Below, piece by piece: positions 17,171 through 24,306 of a stretch of 64,000 bases of DNA. Positions within the stretch are counted from its first letter, which is position 1. Each line of letters begins with the position of its first letter. Origin of the DNA: Lewinella sp. IMCC34191 (GTDB taxonomy: Bacteria; Bacteroidota; Bacteroidia; Chitinophagales; Saprospiraceae); the NCBI RefSeq assembly GCF_003390935.1, contig NZ_QNQZ01000006.1:274787-338786 (forward strand). Direction: 5' to 3'. The notes under the pieces were generated by a model, which was not told where the DNA came from, searched no databases, and saw only the letters and a program-made list of their open reading frames with translations. A program made the position numbers and the translations under genes.

Positions 17171-18950
17171 CGCGCTCGACCGTACCGGGGTCCGTCACTA
17201 AACCCGGGGCATGCCAGGGCTTCACGCGGGCGTCGATGACAACCGGTCCGCGGCACCCCCAGTGTTTGTGTTCGGTGAAAGCGTCGATGCCGTGGACGTC
17301 GTGGCTGGGGTTGCTGCGCGTGAAGGTGGCCCAGACGAAGTTGGAAAAGTCGGCGGCCAGGAAGTCGGGATCGTCGCACACGATAATAAGCGGCGTTTTG
17401 TGGACAAGCTCTTTACCTGCGCTCCGCCGCAAAAACGGATCTAGTGCGGCGTAGCCGTCCTTACCGGTGAAGGGGGGACCGCCCACGGCCAGGATACCCG
17501 GCGCTACCAGGCGGGGGCTATGATATCCTTCGGGGAGGTCGATGGCATCGGGCACCTCCGTTGCCAGGGTGCGGCGGACCGGACCCCGGCAGGCCCAGAT
17601 GAGTTTGGAGCCCGCGTTCCAGCCGGAGCCGGAGTAGTCGAGGGTATCGATGGTCGTGCGCGTCTGGAAGTGGAGATCGCGCTCGGGGTCGAAGCGTTCC
17701 AGCAGGTGGCGGAAGAAGGCGGGCTGGTCGTCGGCGTCCAGTTCGGGGTCATCTTCCTCGGCGGCGATGAGGCAGTACTTCGCCAGGCTGGTCTGGCCGC
17801 TGCCAAGGATGCGGTTCGCCTGGGTGATGATCTCCTCGGGCACCTTATCGCGGAAGGGCATGTAGCGCTCCGAGCCGATGGCCAGCAGGAGGGGATGGAC
17901 GCCGGCTTCGTCGACCGCGTTGATCTGCCGGATGCCGGGGAACTCGCCGGGGGTGAGGTCCTTGACGATCTTGTGGATGAGGTAACCGAAACTGCTGTCT
18001 TCGGCGGGCGGGCGGCCCACGACGGTGAAGTGCCAGAGGGGGTCCTTGCGATGCCAGACGGTCTCGACGTCCATAACCGGGAAATCGTGCTGCAGCGAAT
18101 AATAGCCCAAGTGATCGCCGAAGGGCCCCTCGGGCTTCTTTTCCCCCTTGCGGATGGTGCCGGTGATGACGAAATCGGCGTCGGCGGACAGCAGCCAGTC
18201 GCGGTCCCAGGCGTAACCGAAGCGGCGGCCGGCGAGCATACCGGCGAAGGTCATTTCGCTCAGGCCCTCGGGCAGCGGCATGATGGCGCAGAAGGCGTGG
18301 CTGGGCGGGCCGCCCACGAAGACGGAGCAGCGGAAGGGCTCGGCCGTCTGGTTGTATTCGGTGTGGTGGATACCGATGCCGCGGTGCAGCTGGTAGTGGA
18401 GGCCGATCTCGCGGTTGGTCTCGTATTCGTTGCCCGTGAGCTGGATGCGGTACATCCCGATATTACTTTCCATCGGCTTGCGGCTGCCCGGGGGGAGGGT
18501 GCATACCTGGGGGAGGGTGACGAAGGCGCCGCCGTCCATGGGCCAGGACTTGACGAGCGGCAGTTGGTCGATGGTGGTCTGCGCGTACTTGACGGCGGGC
18601 TTGCGGCGCTGACGCGGCAGGGCGGAGAAGGCCGTTTTGGGCGTGCCCAGGTAGCGAAGGGGATTTTTGGCCACGTTGGCCGGGTCGGCCTTCAGTTCGA
18701 CAAGCTTCTTGACACCGGGGAAAGTCTTGCGGAAGAGGAAGTCCGTGCGCTCATAGGTCCCGTAGATGTTGGAGACGGCCTGAAAGGGGCTGCCCTTCAC
18801 CCGTTCGAAGAGGACGGCGGGGCCGCCGGCGTCGAAAACCTGGCGGTGGATTTCCGCCATTTCCAGGTCGGGATCTACTTCGGCGGAAATGCGAAGCAGC
18901 TGACCGCTGCGTTCGAGATCGTCGACGGCGGCGCGAAGGGATGCATACAT
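17136..18950 (-). CDS. ubiD: UbiD-family decarboxylase
   Basis: The start at 18950 gives 604 residues (MYASLRAAVDDLERSG); the frame is open for 49 more codons upstream but that part is not family-like. UbiD hallmarks are GGPAVLFERVKG, the substrate and prFMN region YRIQLTGNEYETNREIGLHYQ, and GPFGDHLGYYS, which includes the catalytic Glu-Asp area. The family decarboxylates aromatic or alpha-beta unsaturated acids using prenylated FMN; in Bacteroidota it is often tied to menaquinone synthesis. No UbiX partner is visible in this window. A dispersed 16-bp repeat encodes LRRSAGKE within it. Confidence 0.85.
   Translation of the reverse strand: MYASLRAAVDDLERSGQLLRISAEVDPDLEMAEIHRQVFDAGGPAVLFERVKGSPFQAVSNIYGTYERTDFLFRKTFPGVKKLVELKADPANVAKNPLRYLGTPKTAFSALPRQRRKPAVKYAQTTIDQLPLVKSWPMDGGAFVTLPQVCTLPPGSRKPMESNIGMYRIQLTGNEYETNREIGLHYQLHRGIGIHHTEYNQTAEPFRCSVFVGGPPSHAFCAIMPLPEGLSEMTFAGMLAGRRFGYAWDRDWLLSADADFVITGTIRKGEKKPEGPFGDHLGYYSLQHDFPVMDVETVWHRKDPLWHFTVVGRPPAEDSSFGYLIHKIVKDLTPGEFPGIRQINAVDEAGVHPLLLAIGSERYMPFRDKVPEEIITQANRILGSGQTSLAKYCLIAAEEDDPELDADDQPAFFRHLLERFDPERDLHFQTRTTIDTLDYSGSGWNAGSKLIWACRGPVRRTLATEVPDAIDLPEGYHSPRLVAPGILAVGGPPFTGKDGYAALDPFLRRSAGKELVHKTPLIIVCDDPDFLAADFSNFVWATFTRSNPSHDVHGIDAFTEHKHWGCRGPVVIDARVKPWHAPGLVTDPGTVERASRILSAAGFG
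17415..17430 (+). repeat. Copy of dispersed ACCTGCGCTCCGCCGC repeat
   Basis: Exact match inside the UbiD coding region, read in a different frame from the kinase copy. Confidence 0.7.
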
Positions 18951-19059
18951 GACGGATAAATAGGTACGGACGGACTTTGGTTGCCGCGATCGTTGGTATA
19001 CGCTTGCATTATATGTGTTAAAATAGGTTAAGGTGACCAACGAATTCACGGAAATGCTC

Positions 19060-19121
19060 GTCAACACTATGACACTGCCCTGACGCTGGTATGGCATTGT
19101 GTTGACAATGCCATATCTTTA
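19060..19121 (+). promoter_or_regulatory. Overlapping inverted repeats and probable promoter of the di-haem peroxidase
   Basis: ATGGCATTG (19091-19099) and CAATGCCAT (19106-19114) form a perfect 9-bp inverted repeat with a 6-base spacer. GTCAACAC (19060-19067) and GTGTTGAC (19099-19106) form a second pair sharing bases with the first. A near-consensus -7 box TATCTTTA lies at 19114-19121, so the inner repeat covers the expected promoter. A repressor operator or alternative hairpins are both possible. Confidence 0.45.
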
Positions 19122-19146
19122 GTTAGCCCATTACAACTTCCCCGTT

Positions 19147-20370
19147 ATGAAAAACTTGCTCGTTCTCTCGGTTCTGACGCTGACCCTCACCGCTTGTCTG
19201 GAAGACGAGCGAACGAGTTCGCTGACCTTAGGCACCGCGCCCTTTACCGCCGCGGAAATGGAGGTACTCAACGAGCAACTGGACCTGGGCGAAGTGGTGT
19301 TCCAGCGAGAAGTCGACCTGCCCCTTCACATCGGACAATTCACGACCCCGGATGGGAAGCTGCACCAGGAGCCGGAAGACCTGACCAAGGCTCTGCTGGG
19401 CCGCGTACTCTTTTACGACACCCAACTCTCGGCTACGGGAGAGACGAGCTGTGCCAGCTGCCACAAACAGGAACTGGCCTTCGGGGATGACCTGGCCTTC
19501 AGTAAAGGAATCAACGGCGGCCATACCAAGCGCAACAGCATCGCCCTGGCGAGCGTACCCAGCTTTGCCAACGAGGTGAGCGGGTACGGGGAAACCTCCA
19601 TGGACGGCAATTCCTTCAGCCAGGGCAGCGTGGCCTTCTTCTGGGACGAGCGCGCCGCGACGATCAAGGAGCAGAGCACGCTGACGATTCAGGACCGGGT
19701 AGAAATGGGCCGGGACCTGGAGGAGCTCGCCAACGATCTCAAGCAACAAGAGATGTACCGCATCCTGAGCCGTAAAGCTTACGGTACGGAAGATCTGACG
19801 GCGGACCGGATCACGCTGGCCCTGGAAAAGTTTTGCGCTACGATTTCCAGTATGGACTCCCCCTTCGACGACATGATGGATGCCATGATGATGCCAAACG
19901 GAGCCGTGGAGCTCGAGGGCTTCACCGAAGCGGAGCAGATGGGCCATACCCTCTTTACCGAGAATTGCGGCAGTTGCCACGGCTTCAATATGACCCAGCC
20001 CGTATTACCCATTGCTAATAACGGCCTGGACCGCCTATCAACGGATCTCGGCGTGGGCGAGCACCGGGGCCGGGAATTCAACGGAGTGTTCAAGGTACCC
20101 TTCCTGCGTAACGTCGCCCTCACGGCCCCTTACATGCACGACGGCCGGTTTGCCACGCTGCGGGAAGTAATCGACCACTACAGCGAGGGGATCCAGCGGC
20201 ATGAAAACCTCAGCGCAAACCTGCGCGACTTTACCAACGGATCCGGCGCGCCCCGCCGGATGAACTTTACCGAGGAAGAAAAGCAGGCGCTCATCGCCTT
20301 CCTGGAAATGACGACCGACCGGTCGGTACTGACCGATGCCTCGCTGAGCGATCCCTTCCGCAGTAAATAA
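19147..20370 (+). CDS. Di-haem cytochrome c peroxidase / MauG-family lipoprotein
   Basis: The 407-residue protein has a lipobox LTLTAC and two c-type haem motifs, Cys102-Ala-Ser-Cys105-His106 and Cys274-Gly-Ser-Cys277-His278. The first is followed by KQELAFGDD and GHTKRNSIAL, as in bacterial cytochrome c peroxidases; the second is followed by FLRNVALTAPYMHDGR with a probable distal Met. It should reduce hydrogen peroxide, or act as a MauG/MbnH-like oxidase, on the periplasmic side of a membrane. It is a single-gene unit with inverted repeats just upstream. Confidence 0.85.
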   Translation: MKNLLVLSVLTLTLTACLEDERTSSLTLGTAPFTAAEMEVLNEQLDLGEVVFQREVDLPLHIGQFTTPDGKLHQEPEDLTKALLGRVLFYDTQLSATGETSCASCHKQELAFGDDLAFSKGINGGHTKRNSIALASVPSFANEVSGYGETSMDGNSFSQGSVAFFWDERAATIKEQSTLTIQDRVEMGRDLEELANDLKQQEMYRILSRKAYGTEDLTADRITLALEKFCATISSMDSPFDDMMDAMMMPNGAVELEGFTEAEQMGHTLFTENCGSCHGFNMTQPVLPIANNGLDRLSTDLGVGEHRGREFNGVFKVPFLRNVALTAPYMHDGRFATLREVIDHYSEGIQRHENLSANLRDFTNGSGAPRRMNFTEEEKQALIAFLEMTTDRSVLTDASLSDPFRSK

Positions 20371-20399
20371 AAAAACCCCCGGCCGTTTTGACCGGGGGT
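20366..20399 (-). terminator. Intrinsic terminator facing the minus strand
   Basis: The stem ACCCCCGG/CCGGGGGT (20375-20382 and 20392-20399) is flanked by an A-run at 20366-20375, which is a T-run on the minus strand. It therefore fits the small minus-strand gene at 20541-20666 better than the peroxidase gene, although both could use it. Confidence 0.6.
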
Positions 20400-20540
20400 G
20401 AATAACCACTTATTTCGGTAGCAGCTGATGCTTTGCTTCGAGTGGTCTTGGATAGAATAGGCTGGCGCGAAACTAGGTAAGATACATCGTTTGTACAAAC
20501 ATTTATTGTTTTAAGCCGGCTCTCAGGGTATAGTTATTGG

Positions 20541-20666
20541 CTAGTCTTCCGGGGCCAGGGGGCATCGTTTGCAGTATTTGCCCTTTTTGAGGTATTTCTC
20601 GCAGCATTTCTTCTTCTTACCCCCCTTGGATTTTTTCTTCCCCGCCTTTTCTTTTTTCTTCGCCAT
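20541..20666 (-). CDS. 41-residue Lys/Cys-rich small protein
   Basis: A short frame starts at the ATG complementary to 20664-20666 and stops at 20541. The product has a Lys-rich N-terminal half (MAKKKEKAGKKKSKGG) and a C-terminal half with four Cys: KCCEKYLKKGKYCKRCP. The Cys spacing (CC-x9-C-x2-C, with Tyr and Lys around it) suggests a zinc knuckle or other metal site, and the charge suggests nucleic acid contact. A terminator oriented for this gene lies about 140 bases downstream. It diverges from the sulfotransferase start with only 3 bases between start codons. The function is unknown. Confidence 0.6.
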   Translation of the reverse strand: MAKKKEKAGKKKSKGGKKKKCCEKYLKKGKYCKRCPLAPED

Positions 20667-20669
20667 TAT

Positions 20670-21395
20670 ATGGAAACCCGCAGCCGGATAAATCTCTGGT
20701 CATCGCCGCGTAATATTAGCACCGCGCTGATGTACGCATTCGCCCAGCGACCGGACACGACGGTGGTAGACGAGCCCCTCTACGCCCACTACCTAAGCCG
20801 GCAACCCACCGAGGCCGATCACCCCGGCCGCGAAGAGATCCTGAAGACCCAAAATCCGGACGGCAACGAAGTGGTGCGGTATATGTCGGAGGGGGAATTC
20901 CCCACCCCCATCGTTGTCTTCAAGCAGATGACGCACCACCTCATCGAGCTGCCCGAGGCCTTTCTGTTCGGCATGGTGAACGTCCTGCTCATTCGGGATC
21001 CGCGCGAGATCCTCGCCTCCTTCAACCAGGTGATCGACAAGGTCACCGCCGCCGACATCGGCCTGCCGCAACAGGGCGAGTTGTTTGACAGACTGGCCGT
21101 AGCCGGCACCCTGGCCGCCGTCGTGGACGCCCGCCGCCTGCTGGAGGACCCGCCCGCCGTACTGGAACAACTCTGCGAGCAGATCGGGATCGACTACGAC
21201 CCGGTCATGCTGAGCTGGGAGAAAGGACCGAAAGAATACGACGGTAGCTGGGCGCCGTACTGGTACGAAGGGGTGCACGAAAGCGTCGGCTTCCGCCCCT
21301 ACCGGCCCCGACCCGTCGAATTATCACCCCATCTGGAGCTGGTGGCCAAGGAATGCCTCCCCGTCTACCAGCGCTTGCTCGAACACGCTATCTAA
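20670..21395 (+). CDS. Sulfotransferase-family protein
   Basis: The 241-residue protein begins with NLWSSPRNISTALMYAF, the PAPS-binding-loop-like start of this sulfotransferase-like family, and has VNVLLIRDPREILASF, which corresponds to the 3'-phosphate-binding motif. Members of this family are often adjacent to class IV aminotransferases, as here: the next start lies 8 bases after this stop. A small-molecule sulfotransfer role is possible, but the acceptor is unknown and the activity of this branch is unproven. Confidence 0.7.
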   Translation: METRSRINLWSSPRNISTALMYAFAQRPDTTVVDEPLYAHYLSRQPTEADHPGREEILKTQNPDGNEVVRYMSEGEFPTPIVVFKQMTHHLIELPEAFLFGMVNVLLIRDPREILASFNQVIDKVTAADIGLPQQGELFDRLAVAGTLAAVVDARRLLEDPPAVLEQLCEQIGIDYDPVMLSWEKGPKEYDGSWAPYWYEGVHESVGFRPYRPRPVELSPHLELVAKECLPVYQRLLEHAI

Positions 21396-21403
21396 TCCAC
21401 CAT

Positions 21404-22300
21404 ATGCTACAAGGATTTAATCCCGCTAACCAGGACATCAAAGTATACATCGACGGAAAGCTACTGCCCCGCGGCGAAGCTAAAGTCAGCGTATTCGACA
21501 GCAGCGTACAGGGTGGCGAAGCGGTCTGGGAAGGCCTGCGGGTCTACGACGGCCGGGTTTTTTCCCTGGATGCCCACCTGGACCGGCTGTTCGACTCCGC
21601 CCATGCGATGTGGTTCCAGGGCATCCCGGAACGGGACACCGTCGTGGACGCCATCAAGCAAACCCTGGAGGCCAACGACATGCGCGACGACGTGCACATC
21701 CGCCTGACCCTGACCCGCGGCGAAAAGATCACCTCCGGCATGGACCCCCGGCTAAACCAGAAGGGCTGCACCCTGATCGTGCTGGCGGAGCATAAGCCGC
21801 CGGTGTACCCCGAGTCCATCACGCTGGCGACGAGCTCCGTCCGCCGCAACAGCCCCATGAGCGTCGACTCCAAGATCCACCATAACAACCTGATCAACAA
21901 CATCATGGCCAAGATCGAGGCTAACCAGTCGGGTGCCGATGCCGGGCTGATGCTCGATAAGGACGGTTTCGTTTCGGAGGCGAACGGGGTAAATGTCTTC
22001 TGCATCCGCCGGGGCAAGGTGCGGACCCCATGGGCGGATTACTGCCTGCCGGGCATCACGCGGGCTACCGTCCTGCAGCTGTGTCGCGACAACGGTATTC
22101 CCTGTGAAGAGGCGCGCATCTCTCCCAGCGAGTTCTACGTCGCCGACGAGGTCTTCACCACCGGAACCATGGGCGAGCTGACCCGCGTGCGGGCGATCGA
22201 CGGTCGGGAGATCGTGAATAAGCACGGGGAGTCGGTATTGGAGAAGGTGCAAAATTTGTTTCGAGAGCTTACCCGGGTGGGGGGTACGCGGTTGGTGTAG
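21404..22300 (+). CDS. Class IV PLP-dependent aminotransferase, branched-chain type
   Basis: The start at 21404 gives 298 residues (MLQGFNPANQDIKVY); the 17 codons upstream overlap the sulfotransferase and are not family-like. The PLP lysine is Lys157 in DSKIHHNNLINN, and the cofactor-proximal Glu lies in VSEANGVNVF. GEAVWEGLRVYDGRVF matches the N-terminal domain of IlvE and D-amino-acid transaminases, and TTGTMGELTRV the phosphate-binding turn. The substrate may be branched-chain or D-amino acids; the sequence alone does not settle it. It is in an operon with the sulfotransferase-like gene. Confidence 0.85.
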   Translation: MLQGFNPANQDIKVYIDGKLLPRGEAKVSVFDSSVQGGEAVWEGLRVYDGRVFSLDAHLDRLFDSAHAMWFQGIPERDTVVDAIKQTLEANDMRDDVHIRLTLTRGEKITSGMDPRLNQKGCTLIVLAEHKPPVYPESITLATSSVRRNSPMSVDSKIHHNNLINNIMAKIEANQSGADAGLMLDKDGFVSEANGVNVFCIRRGKVRTPWADYCLPGITRATVLQLCRDNGIPCEEARISPSEFYVADEVFTTGTMGELTRVRAIDGREIVNKHGESVLEKVQNLFRELTRVGGTRLV

Positions 22301-22309
22301 GAATTAGGA

Positions 22310-22461
22310 TTTACGATATACGATTTCTGAATTACGATTTACGATGGGCCGGGCTGCCGCACGGGGTGGGGTACTTGGGGCACTATAATTGAAATGACCA
22401 CTCGACCTGGAAGGTCTCGACCTTGGACCGTAGCGTGGGTTCCGCAAAATCCAAGGTCGAG
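22310..22461. repeat. Degenerate ATTACGATTTACGAT repeats and a 12-bp inverted repeat between convergent genes
   Basis: At 22310-22345 the words TTTACGATATACGATTT and ATTACGATTTACGAT recur, a low-complexity pattern seen in intergenic spacers of Bacteroidota. Further on, CTCGACCTTGGA (22416-22427) and TCCAAGGTCGAG (22450-22461) are perfect reverse complements 22 bases apart. The spacer lies between two convergent genes, so a terminator-like or REP-like role is plausible. No T-run follows the stem. Confidence 0.55.
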
Positions 22462-22524
22462 GCGCTCTGCGCCGAGATATAAGCGACACAGCTCGCCCTA
22501 AAAAGTCTAGCCCCCAAAACGCGA

Positions 22525-24087
22525 CTACTTCAATTTCAGGCTATAAACATCCGTCCGCCGGTCGCGAAGGTTGTGGACGCTGCCGTGGACGTGGAGTTCC
22601 TTGAGGAGGTCGAGGTCAACGTCGGCGACGAGGATCATTTCCGTATTGGGGGTGGCTTCGGCCTTGACGCCGTTGCTGGGGAAGGCGAAGTCGCAGGGGG
22701 TGAAGACCATCGACTGGGCGTACTGGATGTCCATATTGGCCACCTTCGGCAGGTTACCGACGGAGCCGGCGATGGCCACGTAGCACTCGTTCTCGATGGC
22801 GCGGGCCTGGGCGCAGTGGCGCACACGACTGTAGCCGTTCTGGGTATCGGTGAGGAAGGGGACGAAGAGGATGTCGACGTCTTGCTCGGCCAGGAGGCGC
22901 GGCAGTTCGGGGAATTCGACGTCGTAGCAGATGAGGATGCCGATCTTACCGCAGTCGGTATCGAAGGCCTTGAGTTTCTTGCCGCCGGTCATGCCCCACA
23001 CCTTGGCTTCGTCGGGCGTGACGTGCAGCTTGTAGAACTTCTCTACCGTACCGTCGCGCTTACAGAGGTAGCCGACGTTGTAGAGCTTGCCGTTCTCTAC
23101 CGAGGGCATGGAGCCGGTGATGATGTTGATGTTGTAGCTGATGCTGAACTCGCTGAACTTCTTCACCAGGGGCTCGGTGAACTCGGCCAGTTTGCGGATG
23201 GCTTCGGGCTCGGGGAGGTGGTTGTACTCCGCCATGAGCGGGGCGTTGAAGAACTCGGGGAAGAGCGCGAAGTCGGAACGGTAGGCCGCCACGGCGTCGA
23301 CGAAGTATTCGGCCTGTTCGAGCACCTCGTCCATACCGTTATAGGGGCGCATCTGCCACTGCACCAGGCCGAGGCGGACGACGCTCTTTTCGATGCGGGC
23401 CTTCCGGGTCGGCGGCGAATACAGCACGTTGTTCCACTGCAGCAGGGCGGCGTATTCGTGGCTTTCGTGGTCGCCCTCGAGGTAGTCCTTGATGATGCGC
23501 TTGACGGTGAAGTCGTTGGCAAACTGGAAGTTGAGGACCGGGTCGTGGATGTCCTTGGAGCGCACCTTATCGATGTACTGCTTCGGGCTGAGTTTGTCGG
23601 CGTACTCGTGGTACTTAGGTAAGCGGCCGCCGAAGAGGATGGCCTCCAGGTTCATTTCCTCGCAGAGTTCCTTCCGGTAGTCGTACATCCGCCGGCCGAG
23701 ACGCAAGCCGCGGAACTGGGGGTGCACGAAGACATCGACCCCGTAGAGGATATTCCCTTCCGGGTCGTGGGTATCGAAGGTGTACTTCCCGGTGATCTCC
23801 TCGTAGGTGTGGGTATCCTTGAACTTATTGTAGTCGACAATGATGGAGAGCGCGCAGCCGGCCAGTTCGCCGTTGATGTGGATGGCGATCTGCCCCTCGG
23901 GGAAGCGCTTGATCAGGGCCTGGATCTCCTCCCGCGCCCAGGCGGCATCGGGCAGGACGGCGTAGGCCTCCTCCATGATGTCGCGCAATTGCTTGTATTC
24001 CCGGATGGTGAGGTACTTCAGCTCGACCTTTTCGATCTCGGGGTGAACGACGGGTGCTTGTACTTCGGGTGTATTCGGACTGGCCAT
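22525..24087 (-). CDS. GNAT acetyltransferase-carbon-nitrogen hydrolase fusion
   Basis: The 520-residue protein has an N-terminal GNAT domain (about residues 20-205; the acetyl-CoA loop is around VHPQFRGLRLGRRMYDYR) and a C-terminal nitrilase-superfamily hydrolase (about 225-515). The hydrolase triad is visible: Glu in LFPEFFNA, Lys in FYKLHVTP, and nucleophile Cys387 in ILICYDVEFPEL. The fusion is widespread in bacteria and probably couples amide hydrolysis with N-acetylation, but its substrate is not established. It is transcribed alone. Confidence 0.87.
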   Translation of the reverse strand: MASPNTPEVQAPVVHPEIEKVELKYLTIREYKQLRDIMEEAYAVLPDAAWAREEIQALIKRFPEGQIAIHINGELAGCALSIIVDYNKFKDTHTYEEITGKYTFDTHDPEGNILYGVDVFVHPQFRGLRLGRRMYDYRKELCEEMNLEAILFGGRLPKYHEYADKLSPKQYIDKVRSKDIHDPVLNFQFANDFTVKRIIKDYLEGDHESHEYAALLQWNNVLYSPPTRKARIEKSVVRLGLVQWQMRPYNGMDEVLEQAEYFVDAVAAYRSDFALFPEFFNAPLMAEYNHLPEPEAIRKLAEFTEPLVKKFSEFSISYNINIITGSMPSVENGKLYNVGYLCKRDGTVEKFYKLHVTPDEAKVWGMTGGKKLKAFDTDCGKIGILICYDVEFPELPRLLAEQDVDILFVPFLTDTQNGYSRVRHCAQARAIENECYVAIAGSVGNLPKVANMDIQYAQSMVFTPCDFAFPSNGVKAEATPNTEMILVADVDLDLLKELHVHGSVHNLRDRRTDVYSLKLK

Positions 24088-24148
24088 GCGGGCGGGGTGG
24101 TTTCAATTGGGGTAAAGGGGGAGAACACCGTCGGCGGACCTGGGGTTT

Positions 24149-24191
24149 GCGGCGGAGCGCGGGAGAAGTGTTTATACCTGCGCTCCGCCGC
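24149..24191. repeat. Two opposed copies of the dispersed repeat forming a hairpin
   Basis: GCGGCGGAGCGC (24149-24160) and GCGCTCCGCCGC (24180-24191) are perfect reverse complements separated by 19 bases. The right arm belongs to a full ACCTGCGCTCCGCCGC copy at 24176-24191. It lies in the 219-base gap between the divergent GNAT-nitrilase and CHAT genes; nothing else is evident in that gap. Confidence 0.65.
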
Positions 24192-24306
24192 CCATTTATC
24201 TGTGCGCCCACCAGAAGCCTAACCCCGTATGGCGTAAAAGAATGCCGACCGGTATTTGTCTAAGCTGCGCCGATCCGGTAATTTCAGCTTTTGTAGCCTG
24301 CCCACT

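Noticed and set aside
17520..18959. 479-codon open frame on the plus strand opposite the UbiD gene
   Set aside because: It is the antisense shadow of a GC-rich gene; the product is Val/Gly/Ala-rich without any family motif, while the minus strand has clear UbiD motifs.
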